The notes beneath the pieces are model-generated. The model did not search any database. It saw only the letters and a list, made by a program, of their open reading frames with translations, and was not told the DNA's origin. A stretch of DNA of 12,687 nucleotides from Conexibacter sp. (GTDB lineage: Bacteria > Actinomycetota > Thermoleophilia > Solirubrobacterales > Solirubrobacteraceae), in contig JAOPZD010000665.1 in NCBI GenBank assembly GCA_025964295.1, positions 1-12,687 on the forward strand, written 5' to 3'. This document shows positions 11,991-12,687 of the stretch, piece by piece; position 1 is the stretch's first letter, and every line of letters starts with the position of its first letter. Made by a program: the position numbers and the translations under genes.

Positions 11991-12687
11991 GGCCACGCGC
12001 GCAGGAGCGCGACCACCGTCTCCCCCACCGCGTCGATCGCGCGCGGGTCGAGCTGGTCGTAGGTGTCGCGGATGGTGTCCTTGACCGGGTAGGCCCAGTC
12101 GATGAGGTCGGCGGCCGGGACGCCGGCGCGCAGGAACGGCGCGTGGTCGTCGGTGATGGCGGTCTCGACGGCCGGCGGGAAGACCGCGCCGACCCCGACG
12201 CGCCGCGCCGCCGCGCGCACGTCGCGCCACAGCGACGCCGACGAGGAGCCCTCGCGCGGGAGGCGGACGCCGCGGTTGCCGATGTAGTCGAGCAGCAGCA
12301 TCGCGCGCGTCGCGCCCGGATGGGCGTTGACGTAGGCCTTGGACCCGCGCAGCGCGTCGGCGTAGAAGTCGTCGGTCGGGAACGGCTCCTCCTCGCCGTC
12401 GAAGAGGACGAAGCGGATGGCGGGCGCACCGGCCGGCCGTTGGGCGTGGCGCAGCGCACGGGCGACCTCGATCACCGCGCCGACCGCGGCGGCGGCGTCG
12501 TTGGCGCCGACGAAGCCCTTGGGGTGGTACTCCGTGTCGTAGTGGGCGCCGAGGACGATGGCCGGCGCGGTGCCGGGGAGGCCGCCGACGATGTTGCGCA
12601 GGCCGGGGTTCCCCGGCACGTCCTCGAACGCGCCGCCGGGGAGCCTGGCCCGCAGCCGCTCGGCGACGCGCCGCAGCTGGGGCGAGC
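11987..12687 (-). CDS. M28-family zinc metallopeptidase / glutaminyl-cyclase-like protein (partial, N-terminus off window)
   Basis: The frame is open to the right edge, giving 232 visible residues. Counted from the edge, the M28 active-site series is HYDT with H48 and D50, the bridging D63 in GANDAA, the Glu pair E98-E99 in FDGEEE, D133 in LLLDYIG, and DDHAPF at 179-184. The stretch FDGEEEPF with a following GSK and the DDHAPFLRAGVP segment recall glutaminyl-peptide cyclases, which share this fold with aminopeptidases. The usual C-terminal zinc histidine, in a WHTxxDT context, is not present: the corresponding stretch reads KDTIRDT at 202-208, with Asp in its place. Export cannot be judged because the N-terminus is missing. 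A GTG at 12619 could serve as start but would cut a clearly coding stretch, so I treat the gene as 5'-partial. Confidence 0.85.
   Translation of the reverse strand, partial: SPQLRRVAERLRARLPGGAFEDVPGNPGLRNIVGGLPGTAPAIVLGAHYDTEYHPKGFVGANDAAAAVGAVIEVARALRHAQRPAGAPAIRFVLFDGEEEPFPTDDFYADALRGSKAYVNAHPGATRAMLLLDYIGNRGVRLPREGSSSASLWRDVRAAARRVGVGAVFPPAVETAITDDHAPFLRAGVPAADLIDWAYPVKDTIRDTYDQLDPRAIDAVGETVVALLRAWP

Noticed and set aside
10089..12230. A 713-codon open frame on the minus strand opposite the diguanylate cyclase gene
   Set aside because: It has the same low-complexity shadow character, and it overlaps a well-supported PAS-GAF-GGDEF gene and part of the peptidase gene.
1..12687. CRISPR arrays, tRNA or rRNA genes, transposases, attachment sites, toxin-antitoxin or phage-defence genes
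   Set aside because: I looked for repeat-spacer periodicity, cloverleaf-like stretches and mobile-element proteins and found none. The gene set is metabolic, transport and signalling.

Overview
This is a very GC-rich bacterial window with dense coding, several four-base or one-base gene overlaps, and starts that often lack a Shine-Dalgarno. Protein style and gene content suggest an actinobacterium, most likely of the Solirubrobacterales/Conexibacter type. That placement is inference from codon use and family resemblance, not from a marker gene. I see no rRNA, tRNA, CRISPR array, transposase or integrase.

Left part (1-1713): an import ABC transporter of the sulfonate/nitrate/taurine (SsuBC/TauBC) type runs on the minus strand, with the ATPase cut by the window edge. 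A MarR-family regulator diverges from it. Their shared intergenic region holds a good minus-strand promoter, a tandem GTCGAC element and an inverted repeat between -35 and -10. This is a plausible regulator-controlled uptake unit.

Middle part (1717-10019): seven minus-strand genes follow one another. In transcription order they are a MetE-C-like methyltransferase, an alpha-oxoamine synthase-fold PLP enzyme, a 10-TM PAS-GGDEF-EAL c-di-GMP protein, an MFS exporter, a LysE-type exporter and two small VOC proteins. The PLP enzyme, c-di-GMP protein and MFS genes overlap physically (4 and 11 bases), so they are probably translated together. An acyl-CoA/amino-acid condensing enzyme, a multi-span sensor with c-di-GMP output and an exporter in one coupled unit is the layout expected of a diffusible-signal circuit. 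It is analogous to, but not the same as, CqsA/CqsS and LqsA/LqsS. The leader of this unit contains two perfect interleaved inverted repeats that could form an H-type pseudoknot.

Right part (10176-12687): a second membrane-bound diguanylate cyclase (TM-PAS-GAF-GGEEF) runs on the plus strand, divergent from the MetE-like gene. It meets a minus-strand M28-family metallopeptidase tail to tail, and their stop codons share one CTAG. The peptidase appears to lack the usual C-terminal zinc histidine.

There is no gene-free stretch longer than about 160 bases. The two longest gaps (10020-10175 and 1148-1248) and the 8788-8885 gap are described as regulatory candidates.
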